A stretch of DNA of 64,000 bases, taken from positions 231,909 through 295,908 of the forward strand of contig JADJXW010000005.1 in the NCBI GenBank assembly GCA_016720075.1. The letters run 5' to 3'. The translations under genes were made by a program, and so were the position numbers. The DNA comes from Pseudomonadota bacterium. GTDB taxonomy: Bacteria > Pseudomonadota > Gammaproteobacteria > Steroidobacterales > Steroidobacteraceae. The notes under the pieces are model-generated. The model was not told the DNA's origin. It worked only from the letters and a program-made list of their open reading frames with translations, and ran no database searches. Shown here in pieces: positions 1 through 12,248 of the stretch. The first letter of the stretch is position 1. The number at the start of each line of letters is the position of its first letter.

Positions 1-100
1 GACGCGCTGGCCGCGAATCGTTCGCAATGGCGCCCGGCTCCTGCGAGGCCGCGGGGCGAGCGCCGCAGGCCAGAAGGCCACCCAGCAGGCAGGCGAGCAC
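1..100 (-). CDS. Start of a putative lipoprotein gene, cut by the window edge
   Basis: Reading leftward from a GTG at 98-100 there is an open frame to the edge. It begins VLACLLGGLLACGARPAAS, a hydrophobic run followed by a lipobox-like LLAC, as expected for a lipoprotein signal peptide. AGGG lies six bases before the GTG. Only 33 residues are visible, so no function can be given. It would be divergent from the TPR gene that starts at 168. The short length and GC-rich context make this tentative. Confidence 0.35.
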   Translation of the reverse strand, partial: MLACLLGGLLACGARPAASQEPGAIANDSRPAR

Positions 101-167
101 GGCGCGCCCTGGCGCCGGCGCAATCGGCCTCGCCGTGCATCGGCCCTGCACGGTAAGCTTCGCCTTC

Positions 168-908
168 ATGTCCTTCATTTTCCTGTCGCTGGTCATCCAG
201 GCGCTGCTGATCGTCCATTGCATCAAGACGGGCCGCAACCAGATCTGGATCTGGGTGCTGGCCCTGCTCTCGTATGCAGGCATCATCGCCTATGTCGCTG
301 CCGAACTGGTGCCGGAACTGCTGCGCAGCCGCACGACCCAGCGGACCGTCAAGGGGGTGAAGAAGGCCCTCGACCCTGAGGCGGACCTTCGCCGCCTGGC
401 ACAGCTGTCCCAGGCCACCGGCGGCGTGGATGCCCGGGCCCGCTACGCGCAGGAGCTGATGAAACTGGGCCGGCACGATGACGCCGCCGAGCAGTACCGC
501 CAGTGCCTGCGCGGGCTTTACGAGCACGATGCCAACCTGATGCTGGGCCTGGCGCGCGCCGAATTTGCCGCCGGCAAGCCCGCTGACGCCCGGGGAACGC
601 TGGACGCCCTGATCAAGCACAACCCGGACTATCGCTCCCCGGACGGGCACCTGCTCTATGCCCGCGCGCTGGAGGCCGAAGGGCAGACCCAGCGCGCGAT
701 GGATGAGTACAAGGCGCTGAGCGGCTATTACCCCGGCGCCGAGGCGGCCGTGCGCTACGCGCAGCTGCTGCGCAGCCAGAGACAGCCGGAGGAAGCCCGG
801 GTGGTGCTCAAGGGACTGCTCGAGCAGTCGGCGGTTGCGCCGGCGCATTACCGTCGTACGCAGGAAGACTGGCTGAAACAGGCCGAGCGCGAGCTCGGCG
901 CACTCTGA
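168..908 (+). CDS. Membrane-anchored TPR protein, unknown function
   Basis: Predicted 246-residue protein. I chose the ATG at 168 because the residues just after it form two hydrophobic segments (about 1-17 and 24-46), whereas the longer frame upstream is arginine- and proline-rich and looks non-coding. The rest, from about residue 85, is helical with tetratricopeptide-like repeats (ARARYAQELMKLGRHDDAAE and similar units), which normally serve as a protein-binding scaffold. It ends 16 bases before isocitrate dehydrogenase and may be co-transcribed with it. No enzymatic motif is seen. The function is unknown. Confidence 0.7.
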   Translation: MSFIFLSLVIQALLIVHCIKTGRNQIWIWVLALLSYAGIIAYVAAELVPELLRSRTTQRTVKGVKKALDPEADLRRLAQLSQATGGVDARARYAQELMKLGRHDDAAEQYRQCLRGLYEHDANLMLGLARAEFAAGKPADARGTLDALIKHNPDYRSPDGHLLYARALEAEGQTQRAMDEYKALSGYYPGAEAAVRYAQLLRSQRQPEEARVVLKGLLEQSAVAPAHYRRTQEDWLKQAERELGAL

Positions 909-924
909 AGAAGAAAAGGTCACC

Positions 925-3144
<2,220 letters not shown>

Positions 3145-3151
3145 CCGGCGC

Positions 3152-4268
3152 TCACACCGGGGCGCGGCGTGGCCGCGCCGCCGGCACCTGCTGGGTGATG
3201 CAGTGGATGTTGCCACCACCCAGCAGAATCTCACGACCTGGCACGCCCACCACCCGGCGCTCCGGGAACACGCGCTTCAATTTCGCCAAAGCCGCGGCAT
3301 CCGTGCGCGGATCCAGCAGCGGCATCACGATGCCGCCGTTGGCGATGTAGAAATTCGCATACGAGGCGGCCAGCCGTTCGCCCGCCGTGCGCGGCTTGGC
3401 GCCGTCACGATGCTGCACGCCCGCGGCTTCGGCGGTCGTCATGCGCAGCGGGCCGGGCGATGGCAGCTTGTGTACCGTGAACCGCCCGCCCCGCGCATCG
3501 CGCGCTGCAGCCAGGCGCTCCAGCGCATCGTTTGAAACCCGCCACTGCGGATCACGCCGGTTCGCCGGAAACGTGAGGCACACCTCCCCCGGCCGCGCGA
3601 AGCAGGCCAGGTTGTCGACGTGGCCATCGGTCTCGTCGTTGATCACGCCTCGCCCAGCCAGCCACGATCGTGGTGGCGCCGGTGTAGTCGCGCAGCAGGG
3701 ATTCGATCTGGTCGCGCGACAGTTGCGGGTTGCGGTTGCGATTCAGCAGGCACTGTTCGGTGACGAGCAGCGTGCCCTGCCCATCGCTGTGGATGGCGCC
3801 ACCTTCCATCACCAGCGGCGCGCGATAACGATCCACGCCTTCCACGGCCGCCAGCTTCTGCGCGACCAGGTCGTCCTGGTCCCAGGGAAAATACAGGCCG
3901 CCATCGAGGCCGCCCCAGGCGTTGAACTGCCAGTCCACGGCACGCCGCCGGCCGGCCGCATTCACCACGAAGGTGGGGCCGGTATCGCGCACCCAGGCAT
4001 CGTTGTTGCTGATCTCGATCACGCGCACGGTCGGCGGCAATTGGGCGCGCGCGAATTCGTACTGGGCTGAAGAGGCCGCGACGCTCACCGGCTCGAACTG
4101 CCCGATGGCCGCGGCCACCGCCGCAAAGGCGCGCTGGGCCGGCCGCGCGCCATCGCGCCAGTTGTCCAGCCGCTCCGGCCAGATCATCCAGGCGCCGGCG
4201 TGGCGCTCGAACTCGCCGGGCATCCAGTAGCCATCGGCGCGGGGGGTGCGGGTGAGCAGGCGGGTCAT
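3152..4268 (-). pseudogene. aguA: Agmatine deiminase, frame broken as sequenced
   Basis: Agmatine deiminase hydrolyses agmatine to N-carbamoylputrescine and ammonia, feeding arginine-derived carbon into putrescine. The N-terminal part (from 4268) carries NNDAWVRDTGPTFVVN and the QFNAWGG region. The C-terminal part carries INDETDGHVDNLACFARPGE and LLGGGNIHCITQQVPA, with the nucleophilic cysteine of the family. The two halves are in different frames. At about 3640-3670 the expected IVWLGxGVINDETD is disturbed by about two extra bases and one missing base. Together they give about 370 residues, the normal family length, so a sequencing error is more likely than decay. Functionally it matches the polyamine genes further right. 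Confidence 0.88.
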
Positions 4269-4391
4269 GGGCCTGAAGTCTATCAGCCAGGATACATATT
4301 CCGCGCCGGCTCCCCTTCTGTGAGCTGCATCACGATCCCCGGCCCCCTCATGGCTTCAAGCCAGTCCCGCCAGAGGTCGATATCCACAGGT

Positions 4392-5201
4392 ATGACAAGA
4401 GTGGGCATGCAGCCGCGCATCGGCATCCTGGCACTGCTGTCGCTGCTGGGGGCCTGCAATGGCACCGAGAGCGGCGCGGATACCGCTGGCGTCCAGGCGC
4501 CAGCGGCGCGCCATGGAATTGAACTGGCCGACGTGCGGATCGCCGAACTGCTGTACGCGGGCATGCCGCGCGTTCCCGCGGATTTCCTGAGCGATGCGCC
4601 GCCGCCTGGGTCGGGCGTGGTATCCACCTATCACCTGCAGACCACCCAGCTCTCGCCTGGTGGCGCGCGACACGAACTGTGCACGGACGACCCCAACCAG
4701 GCGCGGGCCTGGTCGAACTCTGTTTCCGGCAGCGCGGAAACCCTGGTTGGCGAGAGCGCCTCTGATCGCTACTTCGAGTTCCAGCGCGTGCGCAACAGCA
4801 CCCCGGTGGTCAGCGTGCGCGCGCGGGTATTTCGCTGCGCCTACCTCGATCGCTCGACGGTGAACCTGACGGATGAGCAGGGTCCGGCGGGACTCCTGAA
4901 CCAGCGGCCGATCGACGCCGCGGCGCTGCGCAACCTCAGCGAGTACCTGTGGCTGTTCTCGACCTACAACAACGCGGATCACGCCGTGCTCGCCAGCCGC
5001 GCAGCGCAGTCGGGCGGCAGCCTCGAGCATGAGATCGTCATGGCGCAGCTGATACGCGCCGGCAGCGGCGGCTGCGACCGGGTCTCGGTGTTTACCTGGC
5101 GTCACCGCATCGACGCCACCACCGGCACGATGGCGCGCGAATGGGTGCCGCTGTGGGAGTTCGGTGCCCGCCAGGGCATCGGCGGCGTGGCGACCTGCTA
5201 G
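4392..5201 (+). CDS. Uncharacterised lipoprotein
   Basis: Predicted 269-residue protein starting MTRVGMQPRIGILALLSLLG. A hydrophobic signal segment is followed by the lipobox LLGAC, so it should be lipid-anchored in the cell envelope. The frame is open further upstream, but the signal peptide fixes the start near 4392 (or the ATG at 4407). The mature part has several cysteines and aromatic residues, but I recognise no family. Its end overlaps by four bases the end of the giant outer-membrane gene on the other strand. Confidence 0.65.
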   Translation: MTRVGMQPRIGILALLSLLGACNGTESGADTAGVQAPAARHGIELADVRIAELLYAGMPRVPADFLSDAPPPGSGVVSTYHLQTTQLSPGGARHELCTDDPNQARAWSNSVSGSAETLVGESASDRYFEFQRVRNSTPVVSVRARVFRCAYLDRSTVNLTDEQGPAGLLNQRPIDAAALRNLSEYLWLFSTYNNADHAVLASRAAQSGGSLEHEIVMAQLIRAGSGGCDRVSVFTWRHRIDATTGTMAREWVPLWEFGARQGIGGVATC

Positions 5202-8200
5202 CGAGCCCCGCCGCGGTCTGGCCGCAGGCTGCGCAGCGAGAGATCCTTGAACGTGTCCTGGTCCGCCTTGATGCGGAAGTTCACGTACACGCCCTGCGCG
5301 ATGTACCGGTTGGCGTCGAAATCCCGATCGGTGGCGCCCTTGAAGTTGTAGCCCACCGCCACCCACACATTGCGCACGGGCGTCGCGCCCAGGTCGATGC
5401 CCACCGCATGCTCGCCGACGCCGCTCTTCCACGAGCGGGTCATCGTGCCGTGCGTGCCGATGTCGAGCCATGCGTTGAGATCATGGCGATAGTCGAAGCC
5501 CATCAGCGTGGCGAGCCCGGAGTAGCTCTCGCTGCCGAAGGTGCTGCGGCCATACCGCACGGCCAGCTGCAGGCCGAGCTGCGAGCCGGGCGTGATCTGC
5601 CAGCTGCTGTTGAAATTGTCCACGATGCGCGCCGCTTCCACCTTTGCCGCCGCCGCGCCACTGCGCTCGGTGCGCCAGTCCAGGCGATTGAGCACCATCC
5701 AGCGGCTCGTCTCCGGCCGAAAAGCCCAGGACAGGCGGATGTCGGAACTGCGGCTGTCGGTGCCGGCCGCCAGCCGGGAATCGCTGTCCATGAACTGGGT
5801 CGCCGCCGAGAAAGCATGGCCGGCCTTGGGTTCGCGATAGAAGCCGCCGGTGAAGATCCAGCGCTGCTCGGCGTCGGAGTGCCGCTGCTCGAGGCGTGAC
5901 GTGAACGTCCACAGCGAGGTGCGGTAGAGCGCACCGGCGAAGGCCGCGAGGAAATCATCGTTCATGGAGCCCGAGGCCAGCGGCACCCGGTCATTCAGCG
6001 GCCGCAGCGTGGCGCCACGCAGCGTGCGGTTCTGGTCGACGCCAACATCCAGGCTCCAGCGCTCGTTCAGCGTCCAGCCCTGCGTGAGGCCCAGCGAGTT
6101 GTACAGACGCGCGCCGTTCTCCGTGAACTGCTGGCCGACGCTGGACTGCAGCTGAGCGCCGTGCCAGGGCTGGGTGCGCACGCCCAGACGAGTGGTGTCG
6201 GAATCGAGCGCCGCGCCCGAGGCGTGTTCGTAGTCAGCGAAGAAGGTTGTGTTCGGACGCCACCGATAGTCGATGCCCACGAGGCTGCGGGCCGGGAAGT
6301 CGCTGCTCGCGTCACTGCTGCGCAGCCCGATGTCCTGGCTGGCGCGCAGCTGGATCCGGTCCTGCCACAGCTCCACGCTGCCGCCAACGAATCCCTGGGT
6401 GCTGATCAGCGTGGGCGCGGTCGGCGACTCATCCCGCACGTCGCGCAGGCCGACGCCCAGCTTCACGTTCGCGCTTTCGCGGCGCACCTCGGCCGTGGCC
6501 TGGACGCGCGACGCGCCGGTGTCCAGCACTTCCTGCTGGTACAGCTCGCCGCGCGCCAGCCAGTGCTGGCCCATGCGCACTCGTCCATCGAGTCCGGCAC
6601 GGCGCGCGCCGGAGTCCACGCCCAGCTGCTGGTCCAGGCCGAAGCCAGCCTGCTGTTCGCGCACATACAGGCGGGCATCGACCCGCTCGGTGACGTGCTG
6701 CAGCTCAGCGAGGTATGCCGAGGCGCCATCGGCGCGCAGCGGATCATCCGAGCGGCTGCGGGCCACCTCGGCCTTGAGCCGCGTGGCATCGCTGATCTTC
6801 CACCGCAGGTCCAGGCCCGCAAGGTCCGTATCGCCTGCGGCGGCACCCTGGTGGACCAGGCTGGCGCCGACTTCCACCTTGTCGTCCACCAGCTTCACGG
6901 CCGCGCGGCCGCCCGCGGTGACCGACTTGCGACCACCCTGCACTTCGTACTCGGCGACGATGAACACCGGGTTGAAGTCCGTGTCGCGGCTGGGCACCGG
7001 CTGCCGGAAGAACAGCGTGCCATCGAAGTAGTCGATGCTGTAGTCACTGAACCGGGACAGCGGCCGGCGCTCGATCACCTGTTCGGGGCGCAGCCGGTCG
7101 CGGATCTCGAGGCGGACCTTGTCGCTGTTGATGACGATCTGCCGGCGCGACAGCCGGTAGAGGCCGGACGTGCCATCGCCCTGCATCCCGTCGCGCACAT
7201 AGTCCTGGTCGGTGTCGGTGGCGAACATCTGGAAGCTGAGCACATCGCCCTCGCGCTCGGCCTTTACGCCCGTGAGCGTGCGGCTGTAGCGCGACAGCTC
7301 CGTCACGCCGAGGCCGGTTTCGTAGTCGCCGAACAGCGTGTAGAAGCGGCCGCGCTCCAGCTTCAGGTACAGCTTCTCGCGCGAGGCCGCCTCGAAGCGC
7401 TGCTCGGAGGCATCGCCATAGATGGTGTAGTAGCGGTCCGGTTCGATTGCGCCCAGCAGGCGCCGTTCCAGTTCGTCGCGATCGCGAGTTGAATCAAAGG
7501 CCGCCGTCAGCAGGTATTTGCCCAGCACGGTGCCCTTGGCAAAGAATGCCACGCGACCATCCTGCTGGTAGCCCTCTTCCTCTCCCGCCGTGGTGGCGGC
7601 TGTCAGGTTCTTCGAAATACTCTGCTGCAGCGCATTTCCGGCCGCCAGACCCACCAGGATCCACTCCCGCGATGCCGGCTCCAGCCACACCCGCAATTCG
7701 TGCGTCAGCCGGTCGTTGAATCGCAGCCGCACCAGCGCCGTGCCGGACTGGGCCGTCGGCTCCAGCTCGATCAGCGCCATGCCATCCGTGTCGACCTCGA
7801 AGGTGGGCTCCCGAGGGCCGGTCGCGATGAGCTGGTTCTCGTACAGCGAATCCACCTCCCACGCGCTGCGATACGGCGCGTCGACGCGGAACGAACCCAG
7901 CGTGCCGGCGCGCGCGGGCTTGTTGAAGCGGTCGAACAGGCGCAGCGCGATCACCGGGCGGCTCGTGCCATCAGCCGACAGGCGCGATTTCTCGCGCACC
8001 AGCTCCGCGCGCACCGCGCCATCGCCATAGTGGATGCTGCGTTCGAGCGTGCTCTTCACCGAGCCGCTGGCGTCGAGGATGCGCGCCGTCAGCCGGTTCT
8101 CGCCTTCTTTCAGGTCGACGCCACGCCACTGGCTCACCGCAAGCGTGCCGGCCTTGTTGCGCTCCAGGCCATCGAAATTCAGTCCATCCACCGGCGAACC

Positions 8201-11113
8201 ATTGATGCTCAGTTCGACCTTCGTGTCCGGCGGATGCGCAATGGCGATGCGGATGCTGGGGATGGCCGGCAGCACGTCCGCGCGCGGCAGGATCCAGCCG
8301 GATGAGGTCGACAGGCTTTCGATGTCGACGGACTCCTTGAGCTGGCCCACTGCGGCCCGGGCTGGCGCAGGCAGCAGGGCATCGAGGTTTTCGGCAGTGC
8401 GCTTCCAGCTGCCCACCGTGCCTACCGGAGCCGAGGTCGCGCTGGCCACCGTTGCGGTCAGCACCTCGGCCGCCACCTGTTCGTCGCCGCTGATGCGGAT
8501 CTCGACGCGCCGGTTGCGAGCCAGTGCCGCGGCATCCTTGCCAGAATCGATCGGCTCATCCGGTCCGAGGCCACGGGCGGTGATCGCCTCGTCTTCGAGC
8601 TGAAGCACGGACGCCAGGTACGAGGCCACCGCCTGGGCACGGGCCAGCGACAGCGCATGGTTGTCGGCGAACCGGCCCTGATTGCGCGCGGCGATCGGCT
8701 GGCTGTCGGTATGACCCACGGCTTCGATCTTCACGTTGCGGCGCCCGCGCCACTGCGCCGCGATCTCATCCAGCGCCTTGCGATCCGTCGCCGCCAGTTC
8801 ATCGCTGAGCGTGGCGAAGCGCGGCGTCAGTCGGTAGTCCTGGCCGCGATAGCGCGCGGCGCCGCCGCTGAGCACATTGCTCACCGCGCCGGTCTGGGCC
8901 TGCAGCTGCCCGGCGGTGCTGAACTGCGCCAGCGCGCGGATTTCAATTTCGCCATCGCGGCCGGATGAGGCCTGCGTGCGCAGCCGCAGCACCCGGGTCT
9001 CGCCGGCGGCCACCGGCCCCAGACTGAAGGTCAGTTGCGCGCCATCGATGCGGGGCTCGGCAACACTCGCATTTTCTGCGTTGCGCGCACTGGCGGGAAG
9101 ATACTGCAGACCCTCCGGCAGCATCACTCGCAGGCGCGCGCTGCGCACCGGCACCGCGCCGTTCGCGAAGCGCAGCACATGCTCGAGGTTGCGGGCATCC
9201 AGCACGACGGTTTCCAGCCCAAGGTGCGCCTCGCCCTTCGGCGCGGGACGGTCGCGCAGCCTGAAGTCGGCGCGCCACAACTGGCCGGCACGCACCTCGG
9301 CGAACTGCGAGCGCGGATTCCGGGCGGCGAGCACCGGCTGCTGGCACGGCGCGAATTCCAGCTCTGGCGCGAGCGTCACGTCATCCAGCTGCACCACGTG
9401 CGCGCCGGGCAAGACGCCTTCGAAATGATACTTGCCCTGCTCGTCGGTCAGCGCGTAGCGCCCGTCCTCGAGGTAAACACGCACGCCCGCGACACCGGGA
9501 AGGCTCTCGCTGCCCTTGTCGCAGCTGCCGTTGACCACGCGGCCGGCGATGAACCCCGCGTCATTGAACAGGTCCGAGCGCAGCTCGATGCCGGCCTGCG
9601 CCTGGTTGGAACGCACGCCTTCGACCGCCACGGCTTCGGCAGTGTTGACCAGGCGCGCGCCGGATTCTCCGGACACCACCTCGACCACATAGCGCAGCGT
9701 ATGCGCTCCACCCACCACCAGGCGACCGAGGGAGTACACGAGCGTGCGCCCGTCGGTGGATATCGTGGGGTCGGCGAGGACGCGATCGTTGAGGCGCGAG
9801 GACCCCTTGCGGTAACGCAACCCTGCCGGCAGGTGGTCGCGGATCTCCACCGCGCGGAAGTCGCCGCTGCCGGAGTTGTTGTTCAGGGTCAGCGTGTACT
9901 GCAGCACATCGCCGACGGACGCCTGGTTCGCGCTGACGATCTTCTGCAGGAACAGCTCGGTACCGGCCGGATCCAGCGGCACGTCCACGACGGCCACGCC
10001 GGGTGGATCGGGAACCGTGAAGCTGTTGCCGAATGAGCCCGCGCCGAGCTGGAACGGCGCACCGGGCAGCAGCTGCAGCTGCGCCACCGGCACCTCCGAC
10101 GGCGCGGCGTAGCCTGCGGGCGGCGTGATCACCAGCCGGTAGTCACCCGGCGTCACCAACGGGAATCGGAACACGCCGGCTGGCAGGTTGTAGGTCGTGC
10201 CGCCGCTGTCGGTCACGGCCTGGCCGGTCACCATCACCGCGGGATACCGACTCACGCCATCATCCCCGAACACGGTGGCCGCCGCATTGGTGGCGGCATT
10301 GACGAGCTCGACGCGGGCGCCGTTCACCGGCTGCCCCGTGCGTGAATCGAATACGAGGCCGAACGGATCCACCAGCGCCGAGTCGGCGGCGATGTCGGTG
10401 GGCGTCAGCGGATCGGTGTAGCTGGCGGTGATGGACTCATCGCGCCGCACCTGCAGCACGCAGTCATTGGGCGTGACGGCGCTGGCGGCGGTGGGCACAT
10501 GCCCCACGAACACGCCGGTGTCCAAGCCCGTTTCGGTGAGCCGCAGGCGCTCCACGTCACCGGCCACGCTGCGCACGGTGACTTCCACCGTGTCGCGCAA
10601 CGTGTCATTGCGGTTCTGGTCGCCATCGGTCAGGCGGATGAAGGCCGGCTCTCCACCATGCACCACGGTGCTGGCGGCAAGAGGCGTGGCCTGCGAGGGA
10701 TCAAGGACAGTGCCGTCCTGGCGCAGCGGCGCGCCCAGGTCGCTGAATGCGCCATTGGCGAAACACTGCGTGGGCCCGACCGAGGGAACGGTCGGTGCGC
10801 CGGAGGAAAACTGCAGGATCTCCGCTATCGCGGAAGTCCGCGCCACCTGCACCGAGAGCTGGGTCGTATTCGACTGCACGGTGCGCGAGGTGGTGCCAAC
10901 GCTGTACTGCAGCGTGGCGGTATTGGTGATGTTCGTGCCCGGCGCCGTCTGCGCCCAGGCACCCGGCATCAGGCCGTTCAGCAACAGCAGCGCCGCCGCG
11001 GTCCAGCGCGTTTTGCGCCGGCCCACGAACGCGCTTTGGGCGGAGTGGCTTTTCGCCACCCCGCCCATCGCGCTTACCGAAGTTGCCGAGGTCGACCTAG
11101 GCATGCACCGCAT
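5198..11113 (-). CDS. Giant exported DUF11/OmpA-domain protein with probable C-terminal outer-membrane barrel
   Basis: Predicted 1971 residues. Order: N-terminal extension with a signal peptide ending near GLMPGAWAQ (about 54); an ITNTA strand motif just after it, shared with two upstream gene products; a beta-rich region; a DUF11 domain (about 386-505); a SdrD-B/carboxypeptidase-regulatory-like fold (about 518-578); an OmpA C-terminal-like domain (about 760-875; VGHTDSQPIAARNQ, LSLARAQAV, ARNRRVEIRIS) of the type that usually binds peptidoglycan; more beta modules; then from about 1370 to the end alternating short beta-strand sequence like an outer-membrane barrel. It is the last gene of a leftward five-gene cluster and follows the previous gene by 41 bases. 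Starts at 11104 or 11068 are also possible. I infer a surface platform or secretion/anchoring role; no characterised homologue is recalled. Confidence 0.85.
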   Translation of the reverse strand: MRCMPRSTSATSVSAMGGVAKSHSAQSAFVGRRKTRWTAAALLLLNGLMPGAWAQTAPGTNITNTATLQYSVGTTSRTVQSNTTQLSVQVARTSAIAEILQFSSGAPTVPSVGPTQCFANGAFSDLGAPLRQDGTVLDPSQATPLAASTVVHGGEPAFIRLTDGDQNRNDTLRDTVEVTVRSVAGDVERLRLTETGLDTGVFVGHVPTAASAVTPNDCVLQVRRDESITASYTDPLTPTDIAADSALVDPFGLVFDSRTGQPVNGARVELVNAATNAAATVFGDDGVSRYPAVMVTGQAVTDSGGTTYNLPAGVFRFPLVTPGDYRLVITPPAGYAAPSEVPVAQLQLLPGAPFQLGAGSFGNSFTVPDPPGVAVVDVPLDPAGTELFLQKIVSANQASVGDVLQYTLTLNNNSGSGDFRAVEIRDHLPAGLRYRKGSSRLNDRVLADPTISTDGRTLVYSLGRLVVGGAHTLRYVVEVVSGESGARLVNTAEAVAVEGVRSNQAQAGIELRSDLFNDAGFIAGRVVNGSCDKGSESLPGVAGVRVYLEDGRYALTDEQGKYHFEGVLPGAHVVQLDDVTLAPELEFAPCQQPVLAARNPRSQFAEVRAGQLWRADFRLRDRPAPKGEAHLGLETVVLDARNLEHVLRFANGAVPVRSARLRVMLPEGLQYLPASARNAENASVAEPRIDGAQLTFSLGPVAAGETRVLRLRTQASSGRDGEIEIRALAQFSTAGQLQAQTGAVSNVLSGGAARYRGQDYRLTPRFATLSDELAATDRKALDEIAAQWRGRRNVKIEAVGHTDSQPIAARNQGRFADNHALSLARAQAVASYLASVLQLEDEAITARGLGPDEPIDSGKDAAALARNRRVEIRISGDEQVAAEVLTATVASATSAPVGTVGSWKRTAENLDALLPAPARAAVGQLKESVDIESLSTSSGWILPRADVLPAIPSIRIAIAHPPDTKVELSINGSPVDGLNFDGLERNKAGTLAVSQWRGVDLKEGENRLTARILDASGSVKSTLERSIHYGDGAVRAELVREKSRLSADGTSRPVIALRLFDRFNKPARAGTLGSFRVDAPYRSAWEVDSLYENQLIATGPREPTFEVDTDGMALIELEPTAQSGTALVRLRFNDRLTHELRVWLEPASREWILVGLAAGNALQQSISKNLTAATTAGEEEGYQQDGRVAFFAKGTVLGKYLLTAAFDSTRDRDELERRLLGAIEPDRYYTIYGDASEQRFEAASREKLYLKLERGRFYTLFGDYETGLGVTELSRYSRTLTGVKAEREGDVLSFQMFATDTDQDYVRDGMQGDGTSGLYRLSRRQIVINSDKVRLEIRDRLRPEQVIERRPLSRFSDYSIDYFDGTLFFRQPVPSRDTDFNPVFIVAEYEVQGGRKSVTAGGRAAVKLVDDKVEVGASLVHQGAAAGDTDLAGLDLRWKISDATRLKAEVARSRSDDPLRADGASAYLAELQHVTERVDARLYVREQQAGFGLDQQLGVDSGARRAGLDGRVRMGQHWLARGELYQQEVLDTGASRVQATAEVRRESANVKLGVGLRDVRDESPTAPTLISTQGFVGGSVELWQDRIQLRASQDIGLRSSDASSDFPARSLVGIDYRWRPNTTFFADYEHASGAALDSDTTRLGVRTQPWHGAQLQSSVGQQFTENGARLYNSLGLTQGWTLNERWSLDVGVDQNRTLRGATLRPLNDRVPLASGSMNDDFLAAFAGALYRTSLWTFTSRLEQRHSDAEQRWIFTGGFYREPKAGHAFSAATQFMDSDSRLAAGTDSRSSDIRLSWAFRPETSRWMVLNRLDWRTERSGAAAAKVEAARIVDNFNSSWQITPGSQLGLQLAVRYGRSTFGSESYSGLATLMGFDYRHDLNAWLDIGTHGTMTRSWKSGVGEHAVGIDLGATPVRNVWVAVGYNFKGATDRDFDANRYIAQGVYVNFRIKADQDTFKDLSLRSLRPDRGGAR

Positions 11114-11154
11114 CGCGGCAGCAGGCCCAGGTCCGCTGACTGATCATGGCGCAA

Positions 11155-12213
11155 TCAGTTGATGGTGACCCGGAACACGAAGGTCGCCACGTTGCCGGGC
11201 CCCACGTTGCTCAGCGTGCCCACGGTCGCCGTGAGGCTGGCCGGTGGCGTCGTGGCGCAGTTGGGCGGATCGGCAACGGGATTGCCGTTCAGCGTCATGC
11301 TGCCGCAGACGAAAGTGGTGTTGGCCGGAATCGAGTCGCCAATCGCAACCAGATCGGCCGGTGCCGCACCGCTGTTGGTCAGCGTGATGGTGTACTGCAC
11401 CGTGGCCCCGGGAATGGGCTTGGGATTGGTGGGCTGCAGGGTGTCGGTCTGCACGGCGGCCACCTTCGTGGCAGCCAATGCGGGTCCCACGATGTAGTAC
11501 TGGTCGTCGGCGAAAGCGTCACCGTCGCGAGCGGTCTGGCCGCCCGTGGCGCTGTCCGCGAACACGATCTGCACGCTGTTCGGGTCATCGGCCACGAGCA
11601 GCGCCGCCGCGGCGTCGGCATCCAGGTCCGCAAGCGACGTCGCCACGCGGGTGATGGCCGTCAGCCGCACATTGGCCGCCGTCGCATTGGCCGCGGTCAA
11701 CGGCGAATCAGCCAGGACGAACACGTAGACGCAGGCGTCCTCGGCCAGCGTCGGCACGGTGGTGGCCGTTTCGCCCGCATAAGCTGGCGTGGTCGTGGTC
11801 GCCGGCACGCAGGCCGCGCTGGAAACACGCACCACCTGGTTGGCGATCTGGAAAGCGTCGGCATTGCCGAACAGCGTGCCGCCGGTGTTGTCGGCCGTGA
11901 ATTCGTAGCCCTGCGCGCCGTTGCCGGTGTTGGTGAGCTTGAAGGCGGTCACCACCGCCGTGGCACCGGGCGTGGTGTTCGTGGGCGCCGTGTTGGTTTC
12001 GATCAGGTTCAGGTCGATCTTCCGATCCACCACGAACTGCGCGGCCGGGCTGTCCACCTGCGTCTGGGGCACGCCACCCACCGTGTAGTTCACGGAAGCG
12101 GTGTTGCTGATCGTCACGCCGGCATCCGTGCCTGCGGCGTGCGCCATCGAGCCCCAGGCCGCCGACATCGCGACCAAGAGACCCACTGTACGTTTCAAAC
12201 TCATCGTCTTCAT
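11155..12213 (-). CDS. Exported DUF11-type beta protein
   Basis: Predicted 352 residues. The ATG at 12213 is preceded by AAGGAG at good spacing, which favours it over the in-frame ATG at 12252. The signal peptide ends near GSMAHA. The mature protein starts with an ITNTA-like motif (VTISNTASVNYTVGG). The C-terminal part is a DUF11-like domain (PGATVQYTITLTNSGAAPAD, then DSIPANTTFV). The last residues are FVFRVTIN, similar to the ends of its cluster neighbours. It is 35 bases downstream of the 172-residue gene and 41 bases upstream of the giant gene. Likely an exported, beta-sandwich envelope protein; the role is unknown. Confidence 0.82.
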   Translation of the reverse strand: MKTMSLKRTVGLLVAMSAAWGSMAHAAGTDAGVTISNTASVNYTVGGVPQTQVDSPAAQFVVDRKIDLNLIETNTAPTNTTPGATAVVTAFKLTNTGNGAQGYEFTADNTGGTLFGNADAFQIANQVVRVSSAACVPATTTTPAYAGETATTVPTLAEDACVYVFVLADSPLTAANATAANVRLTAITRVATSLADLDADAAAALLVADDPNSVQIVFADSATGGQTARDGDAFADDQYYIVGPALAATKVAAVQTDTLQPTNPKPIPGATVQYTITLTNSGAAPADLVAIGDSIPANTTFVCGSMTLNGNPVADPPNCATTPPASLTATVGTLSNVGPGNVATFVFRVTIN

Positions 12214-12248
12214 TGCCAACTCCTTGTCAGCTTCGGTAATGCTTGGAT

